Shown: positions 35,874-44,939 of the stretch, piece after piece
How the letters are laid out: each line of letters begins with the position of its first letter
Numbering within the stretch: position 1 is the first letter of the stretch
Assembly: GCA_934500835.1 (NCBI GenBank)
Contig: CAKSTR010000009.1
Location: forward strand, 124,001-188,000
DNA from: an uncultured Paracoccaceae bacterium
GTDB lineage: Bacteria > Pseudomonadota > Alphaproteobacteria > Rhodobacterales > Rhodobacteraceae
Length of the DNA: 64,000 bases
Direction of reading: 5' to 3'
Made by a program: the position numbers and the translations under genes
Notes under the pieces: model-generated
The model's database searches: none
What the model saw: the letters and a program-made list of their open reading frames with translations, nothing else
Told to the model about the DNA's origin: nothing

Positions 35874-36152
35874 TTAGCCGCCCAGCATCCTGACGGCCGG
35901 GCGGCCGAGGAAGCCGTGGATCCGCACCCCGCCGACCAGGCGGTCGTTGAGGGCGGTGGCGGCCATCGAGATCCGGCGCAGGGGCTGCAGATGCGAGACC
36001 AGGCGCGGGATGAAGTCGAATGCCCAGGTCAGCGTTTCGCGGATGCAACTGCCGACATGGAAGGCCAGATCGCAGACAAAGGTCGCGAGGGACGTGGCCC
36101 AGGCCGAAAGGGCGAGGACAACCGCGATCACCGGACGAAGGACAATGCGCAT
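35874..36152 (-). CDS. Small membrane protein (hypothetical)
   Basis: The 92-residue product begins MRIVLRPVIAVVLALSAWATSL, one transmembrane or signal segment, and then a short helical tail. AAGGAA precedes the ATG. It lies alone between two hairpins in the head region, so it may be a later addition. Function unknown. Confidence 0.55.
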   Translation of the reverse strand: MRIVLRPVIAVVLALSAWATSLATFVCDLAFHVGSCIRETLTWAFDFIPRLVSHLQPLRRISMAATALNDRLVGGVRIHGFLGRPAVRMLGG

Positions 36153-36179
36153 GGGCGTTCCTTGAGGTTGGAGGGAGGT

Positions 36180-36206
36180 GACCGGGGCAGCAATGCCGCC
36201 CCGGTC
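36180..36206 (-). terminator. Hairpin after the 36,215-36,850 gene
   Basis: GACCGGGGC and GCCCCGGTC form a perfect 9-bp stem with a 9-base loop, eight bases after the stop on the minus strand. No T-tract. Likely a terminator or mRNA end protector. Confidence 0.5.
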
Positions 36207-36214
36207 GAGGGGCA

Positions 36215-36850
36215 TCAGCCCTTGGTGGTGGCCGCTGCGCCCTTCTTCGGGGCGGTCTTTGCGGCCTTCTCGCTCGGGGGGGTATTCTGGTCGGCCGGGG
36301 TGGAGCCGCTTTGTGGCTGTGCCGTATCCGCCCCGACCGTCTCCGGGGCTTTCTCGCCCGGAGCATCAAGCGCCGGATTGTCGGCGCGGGCATTCAGTTG
36401 TGCGTTCAGGTCGTCGTTCGCCTGGCGCAGGGACGCGACAAGCTCATCCAGGCTGGCACGGGACGTTTCCGACTCCACCAGACGCTTCTGCAGCTCGGAG
36501 GCTTCAGCCTCGGCCTTGACGAGGATCCCCTTCACTTCGGCCTCAAGGCGGCCCAGCTCGCCGTCGAAGGCCTCGCCGGCCACCTTGCGGGCTTCCTCTG
36601 CGACGGCCTGCCGGAACTGCTCCTCGGTGAACGTCACCAGCGTTTGGCCCGGAGGCAGAGTGGTCAGATCGACCTGCCGGAGATCCACGCCGGGCGCGGC
36701 AGACAGCTCGGTAACGTAGCCCTCGATCAGCCCTTCCGCGTCCAGCGCGGCCTTCTCCTCGGCCGTCACCTCGTGATCTCCGGCCTTCAGCCAGCGGGTG
36801 CCGACCTTCGCTGGGCCAACGAGGCGGACCTTGATCATCTCCTCGCTCAT
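36215..36850 (-). CDS. Head-region protein with coiled coil (hypothetical)
   Basis: The 211-residue protein has an N-terminal folded part (KVRLVGPAKVGTRWLKAGDHEVTAEEKAAL), a long coiled coil (about residues 75-150) and a disordered Ala/Pro/Lys tail. It overlaps the capsid gene stop. Proteins of this kind follow the capsid gene in several Mu-like phages; the role is not known. Confidence 0.65.
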   Translation of the reverse strand: MSEEMIKVRLVGPAKVGTRWLKAGDHEVTAEEKAALDAEGLIEGYVTELSAAPGVDLRQVDLTTLPPGQTLVTFTEEQFRQAVAEEARKVAGEAFDGELGRLEAEVKGILVKAEAEASELQKRLVESETSRASLDELVASLRQANDDLNAQLNARADNPALDAPGEKAPETVGADTAQPQSGSTPADQNTPPSEKAAKTAPKKGAAATTKG

Positions 36851-37794
36851 TAGCCTTGCCCCGCGTTGGTGAACAGGAACCCGGCGTCGGCTCCGACGAT
36901 GATCGGGCGACGCTCGGTCTTCATCGGGTAGATCCAGCTGTCGTTGCGCTCCTCGAAATAGGGCTTCGACACCTGCGGATATCCGGACAGCTCATAGGTG
37001 TAGCCAAAGGCCGGGATGCGGTAGTTCGCGCCCTCGGGCACATAGGCGAGGATCGCGTCATCGCCCCACACATCGGTGGCCGCTGCGCTGTCGGCGGCCG
37101 TCTCGGGCAGGTAGACCTTCTCGCCCACGACGACACGCTTCAGCTGCAGGGCGCGGGCCAGCATGTCCAGCGTGATCGAATCCGCGCTGGTGTATTTGAA
37201 CTGGTCCTTGATGGAAGCATGCTCGGTCAGAGCGTTCGCGCCGTTCGGGCCAAGGATCAGCGTGTTCGGGTAGCGGCCCGTCATACGGCGGATCGCCTCC
37301 TTGGCGGCCTTGATGTCGGCCTTGGGAGTCGAGGCCGACTGTGTCCAGCGGGCGGTGGTGGTCAGCGTGACCTTGTTCGAGGCGGCATAGTTGGCTGCAT
37401 TTCGCACCATCTGAGCGCATTCGATTTCGAGGCCGAGATCGAGCATGTCGAGAACCATCTCGACCGCACCCGAGGCGAGATCAACGCCCGGAACGGAACC
37501 CGCCTCCTCCTGATGCTCGATCGGCACCGTCGCTTCCAGAGCATCCTGGACGAGGCTCACGGGGTCCGAGGCGAAGCCGTACTGGATGCGCTTCTTGTCC
37601 GCGCCGGGTGCCCGGCGGGTGTTCAGCATGCGGAAGGATTCCTTGCCGAACTTCAGGGTACGCATCTGCCGGTTCGGTACCGTGACGCGCGGGAAGAGGA
37701 TGTGCGAGATATTCTCGGCGTTGCGGTAGCCGCGGGCGTGGGTCGACAGGATGACGTCGACCACCTGGGCGGTGCGGGTGTTCAGGGGGGGCAT
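36850..37794 (-). CDS. Major capsid protein
   Basis: The 314-residue protein starts MPPLNTRTAQVVDVILSTHA. GAGGAG precedes this ATG, so the in-frame start 17 codons upstream was rejected. The sequence has features of the HK97-fold coat proteins of transposable phages (NISHILFPRVTVPNRQ near the start, LILGPNGANALTEH, and a C-terminal KTERRPIIVGADAGFLF). Position after protease and decoration genes is conserved. Confidence 0.88.
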   Translation of the reverse strand: MPPLNTRTAQVVDVILSTHARGYRNAENISHILFPRVTVPNRQMRTLKFGKESFRMLNTRRAPGADKKRIQYGFASDPVSLVQDALEATVPIEHQEEAGSVPGVDLASGAVEMVLDMLDLGLEIECAQMVRNAANYAASNKVTLTTTARWTQSASTPKADIKAAKEAIRRMTGRYPNTLILGPNGANALTEHASIKDQFKYTSADSITLDMLARALQLKRVVVGEKVYLPETAADSAAATDVWGDDAILAYVPEGANYRIPAFGYTYELSGYPQVSKPYFEERNDSWIYPMKTERRPIIVGADAGFLFTNAGQG

Positions 37795-37804
37795 CGGGCG
37801 CTCC

Positions 37805-38149
37805 TCAGTTGACGGTGGAGAAGGCGACGGTGACGAACTCACCATCCGCCGCGGTGGTCAGGGCGCGCCCGAACCCGTTCGAGCCGGCGCCGATCGCCTG
37901 GACGCCACCGGCCGCGGCCGAGACGACCTTGGTGCCAGCGGTGATGGCGCCGACCGCCTTCAGGCGGGCGATGCCGATGCGGATGATTGCGCCGGGATCC
38001 CCGATCACGGTGTTCGGGTGCTTGGCGACGCCGGCGACGACAGCATCGGCCGCCGTGATCTTGGCGCCAGCGTAGTTGACCAGGTCATAGGCATCCCACA
38101 GCCCGGTCGAGATCACGGTGTCCGAGAGGACTTCCTGGAAAAACTGCAT
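37805..38149 (-). CDS. Capsid decoration / cement protein (DUF2190-like)
   Basis: The 114-residue protein contains KHPNTVIGDPGAIIRIGIARLKAV and AAAGGVQAIGAGSNGFGRAL, repeating beta elements typical of DUF2190 decoration proteins, which bind the outside of the capsid. GGAG precedes the ATG. It lies between protease and capsid genes. Confidence 0.75.
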   Translation of the reverse strand: MQFFQEVLSDTVISTGLWDAYDLVNYAGAKITAADAVVAGVAKHPNTVIGDPGAIIRIGIARLKAVGAITAGTKVVSAAAGGVQAIGAGSNGFGRALTTAADGEFVTVAFSTVN

Positions 38150-38158
38150 GGTGGCTCC

Positions 38159-39274
38159 TCAGGAGACGGCGGCCACGGCGTCCATATAGGCCGTGCCGGG
38201 GTTCTTGCGCTGGTAGGCCAGCGCCTTCTGGTGGGTGGCGAGGCTCGCGGCATCGACGGGCTTGCCGTCGGCCGCGAAGGACGCCGTCTTGCCCTGGCTG
38301 CCGTTCGGATCCTCGCCCAGGTCGGCCTCGCCGAACTGCACCACGACGGGCAGCGCCTGCAGCACCTCCTTCAGCGCGGCGCCGGCGCTGATCTTGTCGG
38401 CGCCTTCCGAGAACGAGACAGCCGCATGGCCGGGCAGCGCGTCGAAGATGGCGACCACCTTGTCCTTCAGTGCCTGCAGCAGGCGGCCCTCCTCGACCAG
38501 CTTCTCGGCGAAGCTGATATTGTCGGCATGGGCGGCCTTGGATTCGCGCGCGGCGATCTCGGCCTCGCGCTTCTTCAGGTCGGCCTCGCGCTCGGCGAAG
38601 GCCGGATCGGGCGGGTTGGCCACGGGGGGCTCCTTTTCCGGTTGGGGTTTGGGGGTGGGATCGGGGGGCGCCGCAAAGCGCGTGACGGGATCGTCGGCCT
38701 CGTCGAGCCAGTCGATCTCCCAGGCCGGCAGCAGCTTGTCGGCCGCCTCCAGCCCGTCGCGGTCGATGATCCAGTCGCGCAGCCGGCGGAAGATCGAGGC
38801 GGAGCGGGAGGCGACCCCGAAATCCGCGGTAAAGGTCGCGGCGGCGGCGCCCGCGAAAGCCGCGTTCTTCAGGCCGCTGACGGCGGGTGCCGCTGCGCCG
38901 AGGAAACCGACGTGCTTGGGATACCAGGCGCCCCGGACCGGGTTGTGATCCTGGTCCGGGCCGAAGAAGGACATGCTGACCTTCTTGTAGCGGCCGGCCT
39001 TCACCAGATCGGCAAAGGAGGGTTCGATCTCGTGCAGGTTGGCGTAGAGCCGCTCGGCCTGGCTGTCGTAGTCGAAGCTCTCGACCCAGCCATAGGCCGG
39101 CGCATCGGTGTCGGGATGACCCACGACGATCGGCGCCGGCGCCGTGGCCGGGTCATAGGCATCCGCCACCGCCTTCAGGTCGGCGGCGGAATAGGTGATC
39201 GGGTCGCCCGACATCGGCCGGAACGTGCCGGGACGGAAAACCTCGATGCGGGCGGTCAGGGGCTTGGGGGGCAT
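38159..39274 (-). CDS. Head maturation protease / scaffold (Mu I/Z-like)
   Basis: The 371-residue protein has a serine protease domain (first 165 residues; GHP with H53 and the Ser in KKVSMSFFG around residues 97-104) followed by a Pro-rich linker, a coiled coil (EREADLKKREAEIAARES) and a helical scaffold part, as in the gpI/gpZ system of Mu, where the scaffold is made by an internal start. The upstream gap of 264 bp holds a 17-bp palindrome that is repeated at 47.2 kb. Confidence 0.87.
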   Translation of the reverse strand: MPPKPLTARIEVFRPGTFRPMSGDPITYSAADLKAVADAYDPATAPAPIVVGHPDTDAPAYGWVESFDYDSQAERLYANLHEIEPSFADLVKAGRYKKVSMSFFGPDQDHNPVRGAWYPKHVGFLGAAAPAVSGLKNAAFAGAAAATFTADFGVASRSASIFRRLRDWIIDRDGLEAADKLLPAWEIDWLDEADDPVTRFAAPPDPTPKPQPEKEPPVANPPDPAFAEREADLKKREAEIAARESKAAHADNISFAEKLVEEGRLLQALKDKVVAIFDALPGHAAVSFSEGADKISAGAALKEVLQALPVVVQFGEADLGEDPNGSQGKTASFAADGKPVDAASLATHQKALAYQRKNPGTAYMDAVAAVS

Positions 39275-39326
39275 GGTCGATCCGAGTGATTTCGGAGACC
39301 ATGCGCGATGCCGCCCAGCCGGTAGA

Positions 39327-39343
39327 CCGGACCTCAGGTCCGG
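39327..39343. repeat. 17-bp palindrome, copy 1
   Basis: CCGGACCTCAGGTCCGG has 8-bp arms around a single C. It lies in the 264-bp gap between the gpG-like gene and the protease gene. The identical sequence occurs at 47,155-47,171, directly downstream of mor. No other gene or signal is evident in this gap. Confidence 0.8.
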
Positions 39344-39538
39344 GCCGTTGGATAGGCGGTTGCGGGATCATCATGCTGCGCTTCGGCGGGCGGATCAATC
39401 CTGCACCGAGGCGGTGGGATCAGATTGCCCCAAACAGCGATCCTAACAGGGGGCTAACAGGCCAAGTCGGGACTGCGGGGATGGCGGGCGCGCCCCGCCC
39501 CTTGATTGACGCCAGCGGCGGGGCTGGCGCGATCCGCC

Positions 39539-40018
39539 TCATTCCACCTCCAACCAGTCCTCCGCAATCTTGATGATCTCGACTTCATCAGCCCCTGAAA
39601 GACCGAGGAAAGGGCGGGCCGGAATCGTGCCCCAAGGGATAGGACCGCCGCGGCTGGTGCGACCGAAGGCACCCTGGGCGGCGCCGAGTTGCATGACTGC
39701 CGCCTGTTCTACGGGTGAGCCAATGCGCAACGATGTCCCCGACACCTGTGATACGATACTCGCCGCCATCCGGCCGGTGGCGCGCAGGATCGGGCCTGTT
39801 GAGCCGCGACGCGCCACCGTGAGAGGCGACAACACTGCCCAAGGTGTTCCGTCCGGCTCGCTTTCAGTCGAAAAGTTGCGCGGGATTGCGATATCGACAA
39901 GATACGCGCCGGCACTCCTGTAGAAGCCGATAGGGCGGGCCATGGGGTCAGCAAGATCGGACAGGGCTTGAGCTGCGGCTTCAGTTGAGAGTTCAACTGT
40001 AAAGGTGATGCCGGCCAT
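39539..40018 (-). CDS. Phage virion morphogenesis protein (Mu gpG-like)
   Basis: The 159-residue protein starts MAGITFTVELSTEAAAQAL. AGGAGA precedes the ATG. FSTESEPDGTPWAVLSPLT and RTSRGGPIPWGTIPARPFLGLS are the family hallmarks (phage_tail_S). In Mu, gpG is needed for head-to-tail joining. Confidence 0.85.
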   Translation of the reverse strand: MAGITFTVELSTEAAAQALSDLADPMARPIGFYRSAGAYLVDIAIPRNFSTESEPDGTPWAVLSPLTVARRGSTGPILRATGRMAASIVSQVSGTSLRIGSPVEQAAVMQLGAAQGAFGRTSRGGPIPWGTIPARPFLGLSGADEVEIIKIAEDWLEVE

Positions 40019-40121
40019 GTTGAAATCTCCTGTCTTCTGCACTATTCTTAAGGGGTCAGCGCGGTGCGGCGGTGTGTGCCCTCACAGCTTCGCTGATGCG
40101 GCGACCTGAGCACCCGGGCCG

Positions 40122-41540
40122 CTATTTTCTTTTCCAGACAAGCTTGCCGATCCGCTGCATATCGATGTGGCGATGATCCGGCTTTGATCGGTTAAGCGCG
40201 GCATAGCCGGTGATTTCGCCCCAGTACTTCCTTCCCATCTCAAACAGAACCACCAAACCGCTGTCAGGATCCACACGGACATAGCGCCGGGTCAGCGCCT
40301 GGTCGAAGTGCCCAGGATGGACATCAAGCGCAATCTCTCGGACACCGAGCCAGATTTCGTCGGGATCCGACAGGGTTTCAGCGATGAGGCCGGCGTAGCT
40401 GGCATGACCCCGCTTGTAACCCTTCCATGCCCCGTCATTTCCGAAGAACATTTGCCCGGAGATCGGAAAGCGAAAGCCGGCCCTGTCTGTGAAGAGAGCC
40501 GCGCGACCCGGTTCAGCTCCCAGCGGGTCTAGCAGCGCGCGGATGTACTCCTCCTGGGGAAGCCCATCGGGAAGAACCTTGGTCGCAAAAGGTCGCGCCT
40601 TTGCCAGCAAATCCGCGATGGGCTCTGCCGTGTCGATCGAGACCAGGTGGCGCTGGCGTAGATCCCCGGTCAGACGTGCGTCTGGATCATTGAGCAGAGC
40701 GGAGGGCACGAGACCGCGCTCCCAAAGGTCACCTGGCATATAGTCCCAGCCGAAACCTATTCCCATCGGCTGCATGATGAAGCCGCCAGTCTCTTGATCC
40801 CGACCCGGCATCATGGCGTCCTTCGGGGCCTCATCCGGGCCAGTCTTGCCCAGACGCTCCAGGTCGCGCTTCGACAATGTCCGCACACCGCAGCTGCAGA
40901 TCCAGTCGTTCGGCGGGAAATGCGTGTTCCACCAGGGATCGTCCCACATCAGCACCAGACCATTCCAGGCGACATGCTGCTTGCGCGGGACCTTGGGGGT
41001 GCGGCTGTCACCATGAATGTACTGCCAATAGGGCCGCAACTTGACCACGTCCGGATCGCGCATCTGCCGGAGGCGGCCGGCCATGAAGGTGGTCCGGAGG
41101 TTGGTCTCGAAGATCGTGCGGATTCGCCAGTTGCGCTCGCCGCGATAGGACCAGCCATATTTCTCGACGATCCGATCAAATTCCTTCGCAAAGTCGTCGA
41201 CGTATCGCCCCCTCTCGATCGCATCGATGATCGCGGCCTGAAAGTCCTCCAGCATGGCGATGTCGGTGACGCCGGCGACGACGAAGGATCGATCATGGTC
41301 GCCCTTCAGCGCATCGAGCCAGCTTTTGGTAGGGCGGGGACGTTTCTGGCGCAGAAACTCGATCTGCTCCCGGAAGGACAGCCGGGCGGGGTCGACGGCG
41401 AAGGCGGCCCCGGGGATCTGCGCGTCCAGGAATACCTCTTCGCGCCCCTGCCAAGAGGCCAGCTCCATCGCTTCGGAGAGAAGCCGGGCCAACGAATCCG
41501 GTGACCAATTCGCAGCCAGCTGGACGAGGCCGGCTAGCAC
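40122..41540 (-). CDS. MuF-type head morphogenesis protein with C-terminal PBECR nuclease-like domain
   Basis: The open frame has no ribosome binding site at its first start (GTG 41,540) and stays open upstream to the nine-A run at 41,705-41,713. The upstream part (ERIIDQALSEAERQFGRRLA...LARLLSEAMELASWQGR) looks like the missing C-terminus of the DUF935 portal. The MuF part follows (LSFREQIEFLRQKRPRPTKSW, ETNLRTTFMAGRLRQM, and a zinc-like NDWICSCGV). The last 110 residues (DPDEIWLGVREI..., RRYVRVDPDSG) resemble PBECR2, the barnase/EndoU/RelE-like nuclease tail of phage MuF proteins. The product is probably ejected with DNA. It may be expressed as a portal fusion by frameshift. Confidence 0.8.
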   Translation of the reverse strand: MLAGLVQLAANWSPDSLARLLSEAMELASWQGREEVFLDAQIPGAAFAVDPARLSFREQIEFLRQKRPRPTKSWLDALKGDHDRSFVVAGVTDIAMLEDFQAAIIDAIERGRYVDDFAKEFDRIVEKYGWSYRGERNWRIRTIFETNLRTTFMAGRLRQMRDPDVVKLRPYWQYIHGDSRTPKVPRKQHVAWNGLVLMWDDPWWNTHFPPNDWICSCGVRTLSKRDLERLGKTGPDEAPKDAMMPGRDQETGGFIMQPMGIGFGWDYMPGDLWERGLVPSALLNDPDARLTGDLRQRHLVSIDTAEPIADLLAKARPFATKVLPDGLPQEEYIRALLDPLGAEPGRAALFTDRAGFRFPISGQMFFGNDGAWKGYKRGHASYAGLIAETLSDPDEIWLGVREIALDVHPGHFDQALTRRYVRVDPDSGLVVLFEMGRKYWGEITGYAALNRSKPDHRHIDMQRIGKLVWKRK

Positions 41541-41698
41541 GGCGTTCCAGGATTCGTCACCAGTGCGGTGGGGCGTCTCGATGACATCGCGGATCGCTGC
41601 AAGCCTGCGCCCGAACTGACGCTCGGCCTCGCTTAGCGCCTGGTCGATGATCCGTTCAACCGGGCCTCCTGGCTCAGCGAAGCAGACGTGCCGGTGTT

Positions 41699-43090
41699 TC
41701 AGCGTTTTTTTTTGAGCCGCGCGGCCGAGAACATCGCCGGCTCGCCCGTCACGAATGGATCAGGCTGGTCCGGCGTGGCGGAGAAATCAGCCCGGGCCGC
41801 CACCAGGGCGTCGATGGTCTTGTCCGAGAGCCCGTCCGTCACATCGAAGCTCACGATGTATTCGCGGGCGGTCTGGTCATCCTCGAACTTCGCGGCCTGC
41901 TTCACCACGGCGGCGATGGCCTCATCCACCTTCAGGGCGGCTTCGGCCTTCGCCTGCCGCGTCTCGGCCTCGGCCTTCTCGTTCTTCGCCCGGATCCGGC
42001 GGATCGACGGCACGGCGGCGCCGGGAAGATTGTAGTCCACGATCCACTGGCAAAGGGTTTCGCGCAGGGTGTCCGTCTGCAGATCGCCATCGGAATCGGC
42101 GAGTGTATCCAGCTGGTTCTGGTGAACCTCGCCCAGAGCCCGATTGCCGCCGTTCGCTCCGACCTGCGTGGTCAGGGTTTCGCCCGTGACCCGGATCGAG
42201 ATCTGCGCATCCCAATAGGCGCAGAACTCCTGGTAGCTGACGGTCCCGCCGCGCGAGGCTTCCAGGAACTCGACGTCAGTCCCGATCGGCACGGTCACGG
42301 CCGAGCTGGTGCGGATGTCCATCAGCGTGTTCAGCAGGCGCGTCTGCTCATCCGTGAGCATGCCGTAGGGCGTTTTGCCAACGACCGTCGGGCCGGCGAA
42401 CTTCTCGAGGAAGTGGAGCCAGAAGGTGATGCCCTCGCGCTTGAACAGCACGGGCCAGAACAGGCTGGAACCGAGGCCGAGGCCGTAGGGGTTGTTGCCC
42501 TTCACGTTGGCCCGGTGAACGATGAACTTCCGGTCTGGCAGCAACTCGCCCTCGGTCAGGTTCGACCAGGTCAAGAGGCGCAACCGCCACTCTCGATCGA
42601 AGACGAATCGCCGCTGATCGTGGGCCTTGATCTTCACCGGGCGGATCTGTGCGCCGTCACGCGCCCAGACGATCTCGGCCACGGCATAGCCTTTCAGCGT
42701 GGCGCCGAGGAGGTTGCGGCAGATCTGGTCGAAGGGGAGCGCGTCGATGATCTCGGCCACAAGGTCTGCGGCCTCTTTGTCGATCGGCCGGTCGCCGCCC
42801 GGCTCGACTTCCCAGTCGCGGCTGACAAGGGCGTTCTTGCGCTTGTCCAGCATCGCACCCGCATGGGAGTCGCGCTCGATCTCATCATAAATTGCCAGAC
42901 CCTTGCCGCCGCCCTGGGCAATCAGCGTGTCATCGGCATGCTGCATCGCCCCGCTGAAGAACGGGATGGTGATGTCGTTCGCCACGCTGGCGATGAGCTG
43001 TCGCTGATCGACCGGCAGGTTCTTACGGCCGGATTCGGCGTAGGCGGCGGGACGCGCCTGTGGGCGTTGCTTGGGCTTCTTGCGGCTCAT
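41699..43090 (-). CDS. Portal protein, DUF935 family (Mu gp29-like), lacking its C-terminus
   Basis: The 463-residue protein shows the DUF935 pattern (NDITIPFFSGAMQHADDTL, RDSHAGAMLDKRKNALVSRDWEV, ATLKGYAVAEIVW, KFAGPTVVGKTPYG). The family is usually longer than 500 residues. The frame stops as RLKKKR right after nine A residues, and the expected C-terminal helices are encoded in the -1 frame that runs into MuF. Either a real truncation, a recoding site or a homopolymer error. Confidence 0.85.
   Translation of the reverse strand: MSRKKPKQRPQARPAAYAESGRKNLPVDQRQLIASVANDITIPFFSGAMQHADDTLIAQGGGKGLAIYDEIERDSHAGAMLDKRKNALVSRDWEVEPGGDRPIDKEAADLVAEIIDALPFDQICRNLLGATLKGYAVAEIVWARDGAQIRPVKIKAHDQRRFVFDREWRLRLLTWSNLTEGELLPDRKFIVHRANVKGNNPYGLGLGSSLFWPVLFKREGITFWLHFLEKFAGPTVVGKTPYGMLTDEQTRLLNTLMDIRTSSAVTVPIGTDVEFLEASRGGTVSYQEFCAYWDAQISIRVTGETLTTQVGANGGNRALGEVHQNQLDTLADSDGDLQTDTLRETLCQWIVDYNLPGAAVPSIRRIRAKNEKAEAETRQAKAEAALKVDEAIAAVVKQAAKFEDDQTAREYIVSFDVTDGLSDKTIDALVAARADFSATPDQPDPFVTGEPAMFSAARLKKKR
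41705..41713 (-). other. Nine-A homopolymer at the portal/MuF frame junction
   Basis: The minus strand reads CTC, nine A, then CGC TGA. One extra A (or a -1 slip on the run) would join the portal frame to the MuF frame. Runs of this length are known sites of RNA polymerase slippage and ribosomal frameshifting, and of sequencing error. Confidence 0.65.
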
Positions 43091-43278
43091 TTCGGCACGT
43101 CCTGTGTCTTGGCGACCGAGATTGCCACCTCGTACCGCACGTCATCCATCTCAAACGCCCACTTCGCGACGGCGCCCGGAGCAACCGCATGCATGACCTT
43201 GAGCCGATCTGCAGCCTCCACAATTTTCCGCCCAATCTCGATCGCGTCTTCATCGTCCAGCTCTGCTTGATCCATCAT
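43087..43278 (-). CDS. Small hypothetical protein between terminase and portal
   Basis: The 63-residue protein overlaps the terminase stop and the portal start by four bases each, which supports it being translated. Acidic N-terminus (MMDQAELDDEDAIEIGRKI) and one beta-like segment. No family recognised. Confidence 0.6.
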   Translation of the reverse strand: MMDQAELDDEDAIEIGRKIVEAADRLKVMHAVAPGAVAKWAFEMDDVRYEVAISVAKTQDVPK

Positions 43279-44939
43279 CGCCGCCCTCCCAACCGATAGC
43301 CGCCCAGGCGATCCCCGCCCGACGCAGCCGAGGCGGTCTGCATCTGCCCTGCGGCGCCACCGCCGGCGTAGAACAGAGTGTTCTGCCAGAGCATGTCGAG
43401 CGTATCCGGGCCGTCGTCATGTGCCCCGTTCGGCCACTGCTGCAGTTGCTCGATCAGCGTGGTCTGGGTCGGGTTCAGCCGGATCAGGCCGGCCGCGATC
43501 GGCGGCTGCAGGCGTTCGATGCGCAGGTTCTTGTCTGCGGCCGGCATGATCGGCACGGCCGAGATACCGACGCCTTGCTTTGCCGCCTCGACCATCAGGG
43601 AGGTGCGGAGGAACTCCTGGAACTGGACGCTTTCGACGAACCACAGCAGGCAGCGGTATTCGCGCTGAAGGGCGATGGTGTCAGAGATGATCAGGTCGGG
43701 CAGGCGTTTGCGGATCGACGCCTCGACCACGTCCATCTTTCCTGACAGGCGATCATAGCCGCCGATCAGGATAGCTGAAGGATCACGACCCTTCTTCTTG
43801 CCGCCGAGCGATGGGTCGATGGCGCCGAAGTGGATCCACTCCCGGACGGGCTGCGTCCAGAACACGAGCTTGGCGAAGGGGTTGCCCTCGCTGATCGGCT
43901 GGTTCTGGTATTCGGTCGCGAAGCTGTCATGGCCGCCGGCGCGCTGCAGCATCAGCCAGACGAGCGGCTGCATGCTGGGCCAATTGACCAGGGCGCCCTC
44001 GTCCATCTCCGCCTTGCGACCGGCGTAGAAGGCGCGGGCCTCGTCCTCGCCGTCGTTGTGGTAGATCTCTTCGAACTCTTCCCAGAGATCCATCCGGTTG
44101 GGGAACTGGATGATCGCCTGGAACTTGGTCACGCGCCACGCGGGCTTCTTCGACTCCCGCACGGTGACGGCATCCCAATGCAGGATGGTGTTGACCCAGA
44201 GGACATGCATCGAGCCGTCGGGCGGACCGACCTTCAGGGCGGCCTTGTTGATCCAGCTTTCCAGCTTGTCGCGCTGATCGGGGCTGCGGACGGCCTCGTC
44301 GTTTTCGATGTCGTCGAAGAACATCAGGTCTGGCCGGTGCGGGCCGTGGCGCAGGCCGCGCAGCTTCTGTCCGGCCCCGAGGCCGCGGACCCGGATATTC
44401 TGGCGGGTGATGATCTCGCCCTCGCGCCAGACGCGGCCTTGGCCGCAAGCCTCGGGGAAATCGGTCTGCAGGCGCGGGTTGGTGGTCAACTCGGCCTTGA
44501 TCGCCTCGATCAGCAGCGCAGCCTGGGCATAGACGTCGCAGACCTCGAGGCAGAACCGGGTCTTGCGCATGACGATGCAGTAGAGCGCGAACCCGAGGCT
44601 CATGTGGGTCGATTTCGAGGAGCCGCGCGGCGCGATCAGCATCTCGCGCTTGCCGGTCTCGGCCGTCAGGATCTTCGGCGCCAGATCGAAGATGGCCCGG
44701 TGAAACAGGCTGTCCTCGCCCTTCACATAGTGCGGCAGATAGGTCTTCAGGAAGAACTCGAAACCCTCGCCCCCGAAATCCGCCACCCGCGCCAGGCGCT
44801 CGACCCTGGCGGCGGGATCGGAGGGGAAGGCTTCGACGCTCAGCTCGATACGGCGCGCGAATGCCGCCGCCATTTCGGCGATCTTCTGCACAAACTCCTT
44901 CCGGCTGACCGCCGCCTTGAGCTGCGGCCGCTTCGTCAT
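43275..44939 (-). CDS. Terminase large subunit (Mu gp28-like)
   Basis: The 554-residue packaging motor has an ATPase half with a Walker A variant APRGSSKST (residues 103-111) and Walker B LMFFDD (205-210), and a nuclease half with AIDPSLGGKKKG and a later acidic IISDTIA. It cuts and packages phage DNA by headful. It overlaps both neighbours. Confidence 0.92.
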   Translation of the reverse strand: MTKRPQLKAAVSRKEFVQKIAEMAAAFARRIELSVEAFPSDPAARVERLARVADFGGEGFEFFLKTYLPHYVKGEDSLFHRAIFDLAPKILTAETGKREMLIAPRGSSKSTHMSLGFALYCIVMRKTRFCLEVCDVYAQAALLIEAIKAELTTNPRLQTDFPEACGQGRVWREGEIITRQNIRVRGLGAGQKLRGLRHGPHRPDLMFFDDIENDEAVRSPDQRDKLESWINKAALKVGPPDGSMHVLWVNTILHWDAVTVRESKKPAWRVTKFQAIIQFPNRMDLWEEFEEIYHNDGEDEARAFYAGRKAEMDEGALVNWPSMQPLVWLMLQRAGGHDSFATEYQNQPISEGNPFAKLVFWTQPVREWIHFGAIDPSLGGKKKGRDPSAILIGGYDRLSGKMDVVEASIRKRLPDLIISDTIALQREYRCLLWFVESVQFQEFLRTSLMVEAAKQGVGISAVPIMPAADKNLRIERLQPPIAAGLIRLNPTQTTLIEQLQQWPNGAHDDGPDTLDMLWQNTLFYAGGGAAGQMQTASAASGGDRLGGYRLGGRR

